The notes: generated by a model from the sequence alone, not told the origin. DNA of 64,000 nt from Labia minor (GCA_963082975.1 OY720344.1:79658053-79722052); one strand, 5' to 3'. Shown: positions 47,601 to 57,996, numbered from the stretch's first letter. Made by a program: numbers and translations.

Positions 47601-47735
47601 TAAATCACAGATATCTTTATTTTTTATTTTCAATAATTTCGAATTTATTAATGACACATTTGCTCCTGAGTCATAAATTGCTGTAACTTCTGTTGAGTTA
47701 TTTAATAGTAACTTGATTTTAATTAATGGTGGCAT
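44649..47735 (-). CDS. pol: Pol polyprotein (protease, RT, RNase H, integrase) of the Gypsy element
   Basis: 1028 residues, intact. Protease: DSGA at 22-25 and FLIGLD near 90. Reverse transcriptase: Asp299 (YSTLDIN) and YIDD at 362-365. RNase H: Asp511 (YTDAS), Glu553 and Asp578 (YTDHK). Integrase: zinc domain His699-X4-His704-X26-Cys731-X2-Cys734 and the D,D35E triad Asp767, Asp825, Glu861. A C-terminal module with GPF (988-990) follows. All expected catalytic residues are present. Translation probably restarts on the ATG of the TAATG overlap with gag, since pol lies in another frame and begins with ATG. This would make Pol from its own start rather than as a Gag-Pol fusion. Confidence 0.95.
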   Translation of the reverse strand: MPPLIKIKLLLNNSTEVTAIYDSGANVSLINSKLLKIKNKDICDLKLVNLRTINGERKTDGMVKLKIKIYDIEKYMNVFIVEDRNFSYDFLIGLDCIKEFKLNQDENLKITQNINFKNNKHINISEDSRVTQKKEESVLIDNIKQINFNEHLNTSNFEIKLDHLNISQQSEIKNLIDTYKSIFAKDKYDIGTVKDYEAHIDLMVDEYCSKRPYRCTIEDKREIEEQIGRLLKKNLIEESYSPFAAPVTLAYKKEERRKSRLCIDFRDLNKIVVPQSQPFPLIEDLLIKTRNCTFYSTLDINSAFWSIPLRIQDRDKTAFVTQEGHYQWTCLPFGLKTSPAIFQRILSNIIRKHKLSEFSVNYIDDILVFSRTFEEHLTHLSQLLEAILTEGFRLKFSKCIFASNSVKYLGHIIENNSIKPLNDNLISIKNFPVPEKQKNVRQFLGKINYYNKYIPNIAIILDPLHNLLRKNVKFIWTNDCEKSFNTIKSLLCSQPILRIFDPDLPIKIYTDASIQGIGAVLKQQEKNGDERPVAYFSKKLNEAQRKKKPIYLEGFAIKEAVRFWQYWLIGKKFIIYTDHKPLENLRTKSRTDEELGNLVYYLSQYDMEIRYNPGITNQEADCLSRNPVLESNDNVEETLKTVNVISLEEIKNDQSMNEILQKKRDKLKLKDGVYYQRKIEKDKIVLSESFSKKLIKNVHNTYCHIGRTQMQNKITPFYTAKNITNNIKTICDQCEICNKNKSRKKNRIGLLSHLGPAKYPFEIVSIDTIGGFGGSRSTKKYLHLLVDHFTRYAFIKTSRTQTSEDFMKLIKMVAQNHNINIVLADQYPGINSKEFKEFLNKNNTRLIFTAVDSPFSNGLNERLNQTLVNKIRCEINQDKIRTAWSTIAQKCTEMYNKTEHTVTKFSPEYLLKGEDINILPPELKKYHRKTNLEKDRQIALENTKKSHNYNKKRFDELRKEYVLNVGDLVYIENGNRLNRKKLDEIRIGPFKIQKKISDSIYEINTGRKTAESNFFHITKLTPVLNTLD

Positions 47736-47737
47736 TA
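47733..47737 (-). promoter_or_regulatory. TAATG stop-start overlap joining gag and pol
   Basis: The gag stop TAA and the pol start ATG share one A. Such overlaps support termination-reinitiation in other retroelements. No slippery heptamer was obvious immediately upstream. Confidence 0.7.
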
Positions 47738-48868
47738 TAAGTTTTTTGGATTATCTTCATTTAATTCGACTTCTAACTCTGAGTGGTTGGCAGTGTGTAG
47801 TTGATCTCTATCGAGATTCCCACTATTTGTATTTTTAAACCAGCAAATTGATTCAGGATGATAGCGTAAACCTTTTCCTCTTCTTTCACATATTTTACAT
47901 GGTGATTTTTCTTCTTTAGTTTCTTTTTTATTTTCAAAATTTGTTTTATTAAAAATTTTCTTACCAAAAGGTTTTACTTTTACTAGGTGTTCTAAACCTC
48001 TTATTTCGTTAAAAAGATCTTCAGTACTTTTCAGTTTATTTCTGTCAATTCTATCTGCAATATAACTCGGTAGACCTACAGCAATCAAATCCCTCATAAT
48101 TAGTGAATCAAGTGAATTGTTCATTTCCAATAAAAGTTTTTCTTTTTTTATTGCGTAATCTAGTAGGGAACCATTTATATATTTGTACTCTATTGCTTGT
48201 TTCACTGGGACCCAGCCTTTATTAGCATAGGTATCGCAAAAGATCGTTTTCCATGTTTCCCACTCAGAGTTTAATGTCCATTTAATAAGCATTGAACTGT
48301 ACCAATCTGTGCACGTTTTATCTAAAAATAGTCTAAATATTTCAATTTTATCGGTGTCTTGACTAATGCCTAGTCGAGTACACTCATTTTCAAAAATTTG
48401 TATCCATTGTAAAACGTTTTCATTTCTCCCTGTGAATTTTTGTATGACAAATTTTTCCGAAACATTTTTCAGATTAATAGTCGTAGGTCTTTGTATCTCA
48501 GAGAATTTATTTAAAATTTGTTCCAATGTTTCTGCTGAGATTGTACTTGTTGCTGTTTGGGTTTTTTGTTCCTCTAGGAAATAATTTTCAAATCTCATAT
48601 TCCCATCTTTATCTCTATATTGTTTCAATAGTTCTTCATCTAGAGCGATCCAAATCTTTCTTTTCTCACCTCTATTAACCAGTGTAGTTTTTATTTTCTT
48701 AAAAGCTTCTGTATCTTTTAATTTTCCATGCAGCCCCACATGTTGGAATTGTTCTGGAATAAAGAAGCTCTCGTGTGCCCTGGTTTCAATTGAGGTTATA
48801 GCATATATGCTTGTTTTTGGATCATTTGGCGATGCTTTTTTTTCAAATTCAAATCTTAGTTTTTCCAT
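47735..48868 (-). CDS. gag: Gag polyprotein of the Gypsy element
   Basis: 377 residues, intact. The central region (QWIQIFENECTRLGI, then DWYSSMLIKW and WETWKTIF) fits the capsid/retrotransposon-gag domain that assembles the particle. Near the C-terminus a zinc-knuckle-like motif occupies residues 324-342 with spacing C-X2-C-X9-H-X4-C, five longer between the second Cys and the His than the usual CCHC knuckle. It presumably binds the genomic RNA. The ATG at 48868 lies only 32 nt after the LTR. The stop overlaps the pol start as TAATG. The decayed Gypsy copy at 13813-16667 has the same knuckle spacing, so the variant is a family trait. Confidence 0.93.
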   Translation of the reverse strand: MEKLRFEFEKKASPNDPKTSIYAITSIETRAHESFFIPEQFQHVGLHGKLKDTEAFKKIKTTLVNRGEKRKIWIALDEELLKQYRDKDGNMRFENYFLEEQKTQTATSTISAETLEQILNKFSEIQRPTTINLKNVSEKFVIQKFTGRNENVLQWIQIFENECTRLGISQDTDKIEIFRLFLDKTCTDWYSSMLIKWTLNSEWETWKTIFCDTYANKGWVPVKQAIEYKYINGSLLDYAIKKEKLLLEMNNSLDSLIMRDLIAVGLPSYIADRIDRNKLKSTEDLFNEIRGLEHLVKVKPFGKKIFNKTNFENKKETKEEKSPCKICERRGKGLRYHPESICWFKNTNSGNLDRDQLHTANHSELEVELNEDNPKNL

Positions 48869-48900
48869 ATTTATATTAATTTTTGCAAAAATGTTGTTTT

Positions 48901-49265
48901 ATAATATGATCTATCTATTTGAATGATTTTTATGTGAAATAAAAGACTTTATTTGAGTTTCAGTCTGAAATCAAAAGATTTTTTTTATTATTATAAATAA
49001 GATTACATAATAAAGTTTATTATAATATTACCTGAAATCAAAAGAAACAACATTTAAAGCCTTTTATTATATTTTGTTTATTTAAATATTGATTCTTTAA
49101 GATTCTTTAGGAATATTATATCACAAAATAAAAACTATTTATATACTAAAATACATCTGTCAAATATCATAAAATTTTAATTCCTCTTTTTCTATCTAGA
49201 GTGCGCGGGGAGTGTTAAGATAATAGAGTGCGCGGGGAGTATTAAAATAATAAAGTAATATTACA
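48901..49265 (-). repeat. 5' LTR, 365 bp
   Basis: No difference from the 3' LTR (44252-44616) was seen when reading both in full. The 27-bp tandem pair lies at 49198-49251. It supplies the promoter for the element on the - strand. Confidence 0.9.
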
Positions 49266-49270
49266 TATAT

Positions 49271-50130
49271 AATAAAAACATGTAATATATAAATATATAT
49301 ATATTTATATATATTTATATATATAAATAAACATTGTAGAAAATATATAAATTTGTTAAATGTAGCTCATATTATAATCTATACCTACACATATTCATTA
49401 TTATTATATTATATATTTAGATTAGAAAAATTCGACTTATTTTTCTGTTCTTCCAAACTTCAAATTACTTTATAAAACAATACTTTACAATAAAACTATA
49501 TATTTGTTTTGTACCTCTCCATATAAATATTTTTTAAAAATATAAAAATTATTAAACATTATTAATCTTTTTATTACTGTATAAGACCTGAATTTTATTC
49601 CTATTTATATTTCAGGAATTTAGAAAGATAGAATATTATTTAACAATGATTAATAGTAGTACAATACTAAAATATTGGTATATATTTTTGGGACTAAATT
49701 TTATACCATTTTCTTTATTAAACTATTATAATTTTATGATATTTTTTAATTTTAATTGTTGTATTTTTAACACTCTATTATTCCTTCATTATCAAATTTT
49801 CATCCTTTTTCTATGAAGATTAACAAAACTATTATTTTTATTAATTTCGAGAAAAAATAAAAATCCTTACGATTCAATTATATCATTATTATTAATCAAT
49901 AGCATAGTCCAGTGATCGATTCTTGAACTACATAACTCTAACATATATATCTTGGATCCCACAAGCCAATAAAAAATGATTTAAACCAAAATAGTTAAGA
50001 AGTACTTTATAAAATATATTGACTGTTATATTATAAATAGATTTATTTATTTTTAAAGTCTTATTAATAGATAAAATTATAGGTTGAGTTGGTAAAATTT
50101 TTTTGATATTACTTATGAGTTACATTTCAG
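49271..50130. other. AT-rich spacer
   Basis: An open frame after a weak acceptor near 49615 is low-complexity and not called. Nothing else seen. Confidence 0.4.
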
Positions 50131-50178
50131 ATTAGAGGAACTTTATATACTGCTACTCACAGAAAAGATTTATCAAAG
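50131..50178 (+). CDS. Candidate 48-nt exon of an unidentified gene
   Basis: The acceptor TGAGTTACATTTCAG (ending 50130) and the strong donor GTAAGC (50179) bound exactly 48 nt. Read in phase 0 it gives IRGTLYTATHRKDLSK, 16 codons without a stop. A second frame is also open. The length is a multiple of three, as in cassette exons. I do not recognise the peptide. The next candidate lies about 1 kb downstream, across a mariner-like insertion. Confidence 0.35.
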
Positions 50179-50285
50179 GTAAGCCCATATTATTAAGAAT
50201 TTAAATTTGTGAAAGCATATTTTCAATAAAAATAAAAATAACCATCTTTAGTAAAAAACATGGTGATTTTGTATGTTCATAAATA

Positions 50286-50902
50286 CATGGTGATCGTAAA
50301 AGGTGGACGGGATTTCGAAGAGAAATAAAAACCGTAATACAAATGGTAGAATATTTATTTATACATCAAAAGACACAGAAAATCTCTTAAATAGTTTCGA
50401 TGTTTGCTCCCCCCTCGCATGACAGACATCTAGTTAATATATTTTCTCATACCTTCAGAGCCGCAACTTAAACTTAAATGTTTCAAAGCATCGCAAAATC
50501 ATCTAACCTTTTTTTTTTAGAACCATATTCAAAAGGCATTGAGTGAATTGTAAGAACCCGGCACGAGGTTTGAAGCATTGTAGGAGTCACAGTTGCAATG
50601 GCTGTGTAAATTCTTCTATAATTTGAGTCGTTTGTGAAGAATATTCTATACAGTTGTTTTACCCATACCTAGTTCCAACTTTCTTGAGATCAACATTTCC
50701 AGTTTCCTTAAACTGATTAAACCAACGAACAATAGCTTTGTCCGTAGGTGGATTGTATCTATAAGTACGCCTAAAATGACGCTGTACTAACACAGATGAT
50801 TTAAACTCAGGGTACCACAAAACACACTGCGCTTTCTGCTGGACGAGTCATTTATCGAATAGTTGTACAACAAAATCCTGTCCACCTTTTTCGATGACCC
50901 TG
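50286..50902 (-). mobile_element. Mariner-like element with DUF4817-type transposase remnant
   Basis: The ends are CATGGTGATCGTAAAAGGTGG and the inverted CCACCTTTTTCGATGACCCTG, each next to TA (50284-50285, 50903-50904). On the - strand the interior begins QKAQCVLWYPEFKSSVLVQR, then RRTYRYNPPTDKAIVRWFNQ, then FKETGNVDLKK. This is the N-terminal helix-turn-helix (DUF4817) typical of arthropod Tc1/mariner-like transposases. The catalytic core is deleted. A C-terminal trace (DVCHARGGANIETI) follows, so it is a non-autonomous derivative. Confidence 0.8.
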
Positions 50903-51234
50903 TATATTAAAATACCTTGAATGAGAAAAAAGTAAATATAATTATTTCAGTAATTTATTTTTTTTTTTAGTTTATGACCAAAACACTAGGAAAATAAAAG
51001 GAAGAGAAAAGAAAATTATCATTGCCACTTTTAAGTTTTTATACACAATTTTATTTTTTATTTTTTATCTTTATCATTTTAGATTTACGTCATTTTAAAT
51101 TTGTCTTTGATTTTATAATTTTCATATTTTTCAGATACAGTAACTTTATTTTTTTAATAGATTTTCCTTTTAAATTGCTTTTTATATACGTGTATGTATC
51201 TATATTTTGCAAATTTTTTCTTTGTATCTTTTAG

Positions 51235-51270
51235 ACACAAATTTACAAAATTCCGGTCCAGGAGTCGGAC
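51235..51270 (+). CDS. Candidate 36-nt micro-exon of an unidentified gene
   Basis: A long pyrimidine-rich acceptor (TTTTTTCTTTGTATCTTTTAG, ending 51234) and a consensus donor GTAAGT (51271) bound 36 nt that read TQIYKIPVQESD in phase 0. The segment has CCGGTCCAGGAGTCGGAC in an otherwise extremely AT-rich region, as expected for constrained codons. Both it and 50131-50178 are in-frame multiples of three on the same strand. About 70-90 nt further on, an acidic or short open stretch ends near 51393, but its acceptor is poor. Function unknown. Confidence 0.4.
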
Positions 51271-51624
51271 GTAAGTAATCTTAATCACTTTATGAAATAA
51301 TATTTTTCAAATATAAATTCAAATAAAAGGAAATATAAGAATGATCTTCTCGAGATGAATTGTTGGACGAGAGTGACGACGATGATGGAATATCAAACAT
51401 AGTAATTTTATCTTTTAATTTAATAATTTGTTATAATTAAATATTTTTTAAAAATATATTTAAATTTATACATTTGCATATTTTATCAATTTTCGTTTTT
51501 AGATAAATATATAAAGCCATAGGGGGCACTGTACCAGAGGTTCCGTAACAACTGAGCCATTTGAATTTTCTGTGCCTTTGCAAGTATGAAAACAAGTTCT
51601 TGCTGTTAATAAAACAAAACAACG
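51271..51624. other. AT-rich spacer
   Basis: A piece at about 51335-51393 is relatively GC-rich and could hold a following exon (frames DELLDESDDDDGISNI or NDLLEMNCWTRVTTMMEYQT). The choice cannot be made from sequence alone. Confidence 0.3.
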
Positions 51625-52565
51625 AATATATCTATCTATCTCTGTGACTTTATGGAACTCGAAAGTTCTTGGACGCAGCAACCACACCCCTCCAAGTATT
51701 CCTATTCTGAGCCACAACCTTCCCGTCCCTATCCTCTCCTATCTCTCTCCCATCCTTTCCCACATTATCCACCCACCGTGTCCTTGGTCTTCCAAGAGGA
51801 CGTTTCCCACTCGGTCTCCCTACCAATATATTTTTTGCCATTCTATCTTCTCCTATTCTAGCCACGTGTCCTGCCCACCGAAGCCTTCTCGATTTTATAA
51901 TTATAACTATAACTGGAGATGCATAGAGGTCGTGCAATTCCTCGTTATGAAATCTTCGCCATTCTCCGGTGACCTCAACTTTCTTTGGCCCATCGCAGAA
52001 TCCTATCATCAAATACTCTAAATCTACTCTCGTCACCTAAGGTCATAGACATGCCTCACACCCATATAATAACCGGTAAAATAATTGTTTTAGATATTTT
52101 AACTTTTATCCCCTTTGATAATAATTTTGATGCGATAAGCCACTTTATTGCATGATAACAGGCGCTTCCCGACTGTAACCTCGCTTTAAACTCATCTCGA
52201 ATATTATTATCTTTCGTTATCACAGAACCTAAGTATTTGAATTTTTCTACATTTTCAAATTCTATAACTTGTATATTAAGATTTTGTGTGTTAATACTAT
52301 TCCTCTCTGTTACTAAATACTTAGTCTTAACATTATATTCTCACCTCTTTTGCTGCTTCAATTAATTTTCTACACTATCTATCTATAATTGCAATTGCCG
52401 AATCTCCTATTATATTTAACCTAATACTTGAATTTTTTTTGTTTAATTAATGAGTGGGATAATAACTGCCTCCTGCCATTCTAATGGCATCTTTTCCTTA
52501 TGCCATCAACGAATATCTGCTAGAAACATTCCGTCCTATAGTTTTTGTGAATTTTGTAAAATTTT
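51625..52565 (-). mobile_element. LINE (copy 4), 5'-truncated with internal loss
   Basis: On the - strand, in order: WHKEKMPLEWQEAVIIPLI (about 52440-52510, the conserved start of the RT region), then NIQVIEFENVEKFKYLGSVI, then RDEFKARLQSGSACYHAIKW and SKLLSKGIKVKISKTIILPV, then WRRFHNEELHDLYASPVIV, RRLRWAGHVARIGEDRMAKN and GKRPLGRPRTRWVDNVG, ending KNFRVP stop and a (GATA)n tail. The RT catalytic core between the first and second blocks is missing, and frameshifts are present. It is the longest of four copies of this family here. Confidence 0.8.
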
Positions 52566-55500
52566 GTCATTTTAATCTGACACATGGAGGTATATAATTT
52601 TTTTCTTACATCACTTAATATTTAATTAATTAATTTGTAATTTTGATTTGTTAAAGAATTATCTTAACTAAATATTGTTTTAACTAATGACAGTAAAAGC
52701 AACCGGTTGTTTTACAGGGTTTGGTCCATTTACCCCAAAAGAAAAGTTGATTTTGGGGCTTCTATATATTTATGCATCGTCTTTGGTTTTTAATATGTTT
52801 TAGAGAGAAGAAATAAATTTTTTCACAATAGTGTAATGGGATCTAGTTCAGAAGTTCTTATAAATAAATCTAAATATCTATATAAAAAGATAGTAAGAGA
52901 GAGAGAGATTTATTTTTTAGTTCCATTTATAAAAATAAAGTACAATTCGTTAATCTTCTTTAATTTTTGTTTTTAGAAATTTTAAATGCGTAGTGATAGT
53001 GAATAGTACAAAAAAAAATTGAATATATAACGGGAAAAATTTATTCATATTAGGATAAATTAATTTAATATATAGAAATAGATGAGTTGATTATATTTTG
53101 TAATAAATAAATGTTTATTTTATACAAAAATATTGTTCCGTTTATTATTTCAATAAAATATATAGGAGTATTATATAAGAATGGTCTATAATGTATATGA
53201 AAAAAATATATCTGTTTAATTTTAATTTTTACAAGATTTTATAATTCTATATAACCAAGATTATTTAAAATAATTTATTTAAATAAAACTATATTTATCT
53301 ATATTAATCTGAGTTAATATTATCATATGAACCTGTCTGATTTTCAGTAAGGATGTAGGAAATTTCAATTAAATATCAATAGGATAATAATAATAGATTA
53401 AAAGACCAATCAAATAAACACTTAAATGAGTATTTATAGTTTTTCCATAATTATTTACAATAAAAACTAAAAAAATAAAAAACTTCAATGAAAATAGAAA
53501 AATGACATTTATATATATACTTCCAACAATATAACATTTATTCTTCTGTACATTAGATATATATAAAGATATATATCCACCTTAATTTATTTATAAAATA
53601 CATGTATAGGACATTCAGCTAATAAGCTTTATAACATTTAACAGTGCATCTTAAAATATAGATATTTATATAATTCTATTCTTATTGGTTAATACATTAT
53701 TCATTTATTTTATAAGTTAGAATATTAAAAAAAATTTCGAATAAATTAAACTCACTAAAAGAAATAAAAATTAATTAGATAAACAAAAAAAAATTAAAAT
53801 TTTTAGGTTATTTGTTAAAAAAATTATTTCATGTTTTTTAAACACCAATCATTAAAATTAATTTTGTATTTTACATATTATATTGCAGTATGTGAATTGC
53901 TGACACTGATAATAATTATTTATTATACTTAATACTAAACTTGTATTTTAATTCTAAGTTATATATAAATTCAAATAATAATATATATTATTTGTTTTGA
54001 ATAATTCGGGCATTAATTGAAAGCCTTACAAAAGATGTGTAAAGCAGAATTAATAGTTGGGTATTTTTTTCCTCTAATATTCTTTTTTTATTCTTTTATG
54101 AAACATTTATATATTCATTTAGGGTCACACCCTTAATCTGTTCTATATGAATCAAAATTGGATCTGTGGTGCCTCTCAGTTTATACAAATAAATATGAGT
54201 AGAATATTTGAGACCATATTTTAAATCGATATAAATTCGAGTATTTATTCTAGATATCTACATATCAAAAAAAATACTTAATAATAATAATGATTTTATT
54301 GGTTATTTTCAAATATATATAATTGCTTTTTTGATCAATCATTAGAGCATTATGAATTAATTTAATGCATTTGATTCGAAATTAAAAAATTTTAATTTTA
54401 ATTATTAAAATATTTATTTATTTCACTGAAACAATTAATTAATAATTTTGTTATATGTTTGCAATTCTGATAATATATTATAATATAATAATATTTATAA
54501 TTTATTTTAGTTTTAAATTAATATATATAGTATATGAATTTGTGCTAAAAAAAAAGTTTACTATAGATGTTTTAAACATGAATAACAAATATTGATCTTT
54601 TTGAATTATAATTTGTTATAATTTAATTTCTTGTACAATCCATTTCATATACTAATTTATTTAATTTTTCAGCACAATACCCTTTCCTAATAAATTTAAG
54701 CAAATTAAATATATTTACATAATCATTTAGAAATGTTAATCATTGCTTTGTTATTGAAATAGCTTTCTGTAAATTTCAGTCTTAATTAACTTCTTAAAAT
54801 AAAAAAATAAAATTACTGAAATGTTTTATAAATTTAAAAAAAGTTTCTCGACTTAAATTCTGGTCTCCTTATATTATTTATATATATAGGTATATACACA
54901 ATATAAAATCAATCTAAACTATTTTCACGTTTTTTCTTAGTTAAAAAAATAATATTTAATTAAACATTTTGTAAGAATGTATTTAAATTTAAAAGTAAAT
55001 ATATAGATTTCACGTCACAATATTTTAAAATTTATTAATATAATAATTTTATATTTATTTATAGATATTTAAAATTACTATCTTCCATTAAACTGTTAAA
55101 AATTATTTTATTCCATGTTCATTATTTATTTTCTTGGTTAATTTATAAACTAAATTTAACCCAAAACATTATTTTCGTCTAGTTTTGCAATATAAAAAAA
55201 TTGTTTATTTAAGTATATATATATATATATATAATATATCCATTGTCTTTTATTTAATAATATGAACTAACAAAATGTTATATGATATGCACATTGTTTT
55301 TTTCACATACATTTGTTTATTTAATTTTTTTTTAAATTATTTTAATTAAAACATAAATATAACAAAATAAAATAAATTTTCATAAGTAAAATAGTGAATA
55401 TAAATAATCATTCTGATGGTAGATGCGATAAAAAAATTCAAATTAAGTAACTAGAGAATAAAATTAAATAAAATATTTTAATTAACTTATTGGCTCGTAA

Positions 55501-57672
55501 ATTATAATCCATAGTAAATTTCCTATTCTAAACTTCAATTCTTAACCTCTTCCAATTAAATACCTTTCCTTTTATATTATCTTTCAAAATCAACCAATTC
55601 TACTACTCCGCTGTTTCCCAAATTTTTTTTAATAATGAATTAAACACTCATTAATCTATCTACATCAGTTTGATTCATGGATCCCACCAATTGTAACCTT
55701 CTCAATTTATGTCTAATTTTGAGTATGCATAAAAGTCTTTGCAATCTTATCCATTCCTAGGGAATTTCATTTATTGTCCATTAATTCGACAATTGATTTG
55801 TAAAGATAAAGAAAAAAATTACAAATTTTATACATTATATATTATTTAGGAAATATTAAAATATTTAGTTATACCCAGTAGTAAAAAATTTTGTATGTGC
55901 ATTTCATATACGATATGTTTAGTAAATCAGACATTTCCTAATAATCGTAAATAATAGAAATAAATATTAAGTACTTTTCATGGATATATTTATCAAATTA
56001 AACTTAAACAGTAATGCGCCTCTTTTAAAATATAATATTTGGTCGATTCTACAACCTAGTTCACATTAATTTATTTGATAGAATTAATACATATACATTA
56101 ACATATATATTTTTCGATGGTTATTTGTTCATTTAAAAAATATTCATCAATCATTTCCATATATTCATCAAGTTCATTCTTACATAAATACATATATTAA
56201 TAATATTTTTTCAATTAGATATAATAAATTAGTTTCTCTTGGATATAAATTACATAGAAAAACGAGAAATAGACTTGATTTGGTGTCTCTGAACAGTGAT
56301 ATAAATTTCTGAAATAAATAAATATAGTAAGTATATATATATTTTGATGTCAATAATATTATATATATATATTAGATATAGTAAGGTATATATATATATA
56401 TATATATATTTGTAACAGAATATTTGTAATCATGCGTCTAAGCGAGTGATATATTTATAAATATAAATTTTATTATAAATATATATATATATATATTATT
56501 ATGTATAGGCACAACAAACATAGAACATCACTGGATCATTTTTCAAACAGAAACATTCAAAATCTGTTTAAATATACATACAAATTTTCAAAGCTTAGGG
56601 TGTGTTCTAAAAGAAATAATATATATTTTGTCAATTTGGCCCACAGTTTAAAAAATGATTAAGAGTAAAAATTCTTAATCAAGAATAATGAATAATTTAA
56701 ACTAAAATATTTTTTTTTTTGTATTTATAATGATTGAATTAAAATCCAAAGGCATTCAACTTTTTACAAATGGGAAAAAAAATATTCTACAATATTCCAT
56801 ACGATTAAAAAGATTCGATATATTTAAAATTATTCAAAAATGTTTATAATTGAAACTACATTTTATTATAAATATATTATTGTGAATTTTTAATGAAGAA
56901 ATTTTTTAAGAAATATTTTTCAATACTTTATAAATCAGGGATAAGTACTGGCCTTAATAACATTTGATTCGCTCGTATGATATAATTGTTTTGAAAGACA
57001 TAATAGCCAGTATATATTTTTACACAAAATTATTAAAAATTGATATTTATATCTCTACATTTTAAAATTAAATAAGAAAATCTATAATTTTTAATAACAT
57101 CACCCTTCTTTTGACATGCTTTGAAAACAAGTTTTGAACACACATTTATTGTTTATTTTTCCAGATAATCTACTAATCAAAATTGAAGCGCTCTATACAA
57201 TACAACAATATCTCATTATAAACTTGGATACTTTTAGATAATCAAAACCCAAATATATAATATATATAATAACTACTTTATATATATATATAAAAAACTA
57301 AAATAAATAATTAAAATAAGTTAAATAAATATTATATACATAGTTATTTAACACATTATTTCACATTTTTTTAGAGCTGATTTTAAAGAGAATTTTATTT
57401 TAAGCACATTAAAATTTTTCTTTATAATAAATATGTATTAGTATTTGAAATAACACCCATCAATAATATTTGTGCTGATAAAAACATATCCTAAAAGAAA
57501 GATTTTACCATTATTGAATAATAAATATCCATTAAAAAAATTAATATAATTAATTTTTACTTGATTAATTACTTTTCATAGATTTGTATACTCTTTAAAT
57601 ATCTTAAATCTACCCAAACATATTTAAAGTTGATTTTAAGAATATTAAACAGGACATTCATTAAAATATTAG
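52566..57672. other. AT desert
   Basis: About 5 kb of very AT-rich DNA with many TA tracts (for example 56388-56410) and poly-A/T runs. One acceptor-like site before an open stretch at 54123-54222 is not convincing. No gene, RNA or complete element is supported. Confidence 0.45.
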
Positions 57673-57674
57673 TA

Positions 57675-57994
57675 GGGTAAAGCATACAGTCGTTGGCCCC
57701 CTTAAGCAATTCCTAGCAGTCTTTAATGCATATCTGGGCAAATAGCAGAACAATCTGAGACAAATTAGGTTTGCAGAACATAGATACTATGAGCATTTTG
57801 ATGAATAAAAAAAAATAATTTTCAATAAGCAATACAGTTATTGGCTTAGGTATCCTATAGTGATTATCCAACCATACAACAGATTACATAACCATAATTA
57901 AAATTGCAATTTTTAAAATAATTTTTATTATATGCGTTTTAGTGATAGGGGGACAATGACTGCCTCGTGGCCAATGACTGTATATATTTTACCC
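57675..57994. mobile_element. TA-flanked MITE, 320 bp
   Basis: The left end GGGTAAAGCATACAGTCG and the right end (reverse complement GGGTAAAATATATACAGTCA) align through CAGTC.TTGGCC. TA flanks both ends (57673-57674, 57995-57996). The inside is non-coding. TA duplication and inverted ends fit a Tc1/mariner-type non-autonomous element. Confidence 0.65.
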
Positions 57995-57996
57995 TA

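Larger units (their letters stand above)
44252..49265 (-). mobile_element. Complete Ty3/Gypsy LTR retrotransposon, apparently intact
   Basis: The element is 5014 bp on the - strand: 5' LTR (48901-49265), 32-nt leader, gag (48868-47735), pol (47735-44649), polypurine tract, 3' LTR (44616-44252). It is flanked by TATAT on both sides (44247-44251, 49266-49270), a plausible 5-bp target duplication, although the TA-rich target makes this ambiguous. The polypurine tract AGGGGGGAGA (- strand, about 44617-44626) directly precedes the 3' LTR. The LTRs read as identical over 365 bp and both ORFs are uninterrupted, so the insertion is recent and may be competent. There is no env. The domain order PR-RT-RH-IN is that of Ty3/Gypsy. 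Confidence 0.95.

Noticed and set aside
47773-47967. 64-codon - frame overlapping the gag 3' end
   Set aside because: It lies in the third frame, not in the pol frame, with Lys-rich text from A-rich codons; not an accessory gene.
54123-54222. 33-codon open stretch after an acceptor-like site
   Set aside because: No donor, no recognisable protein, and such stretches are expected by chance at this density.
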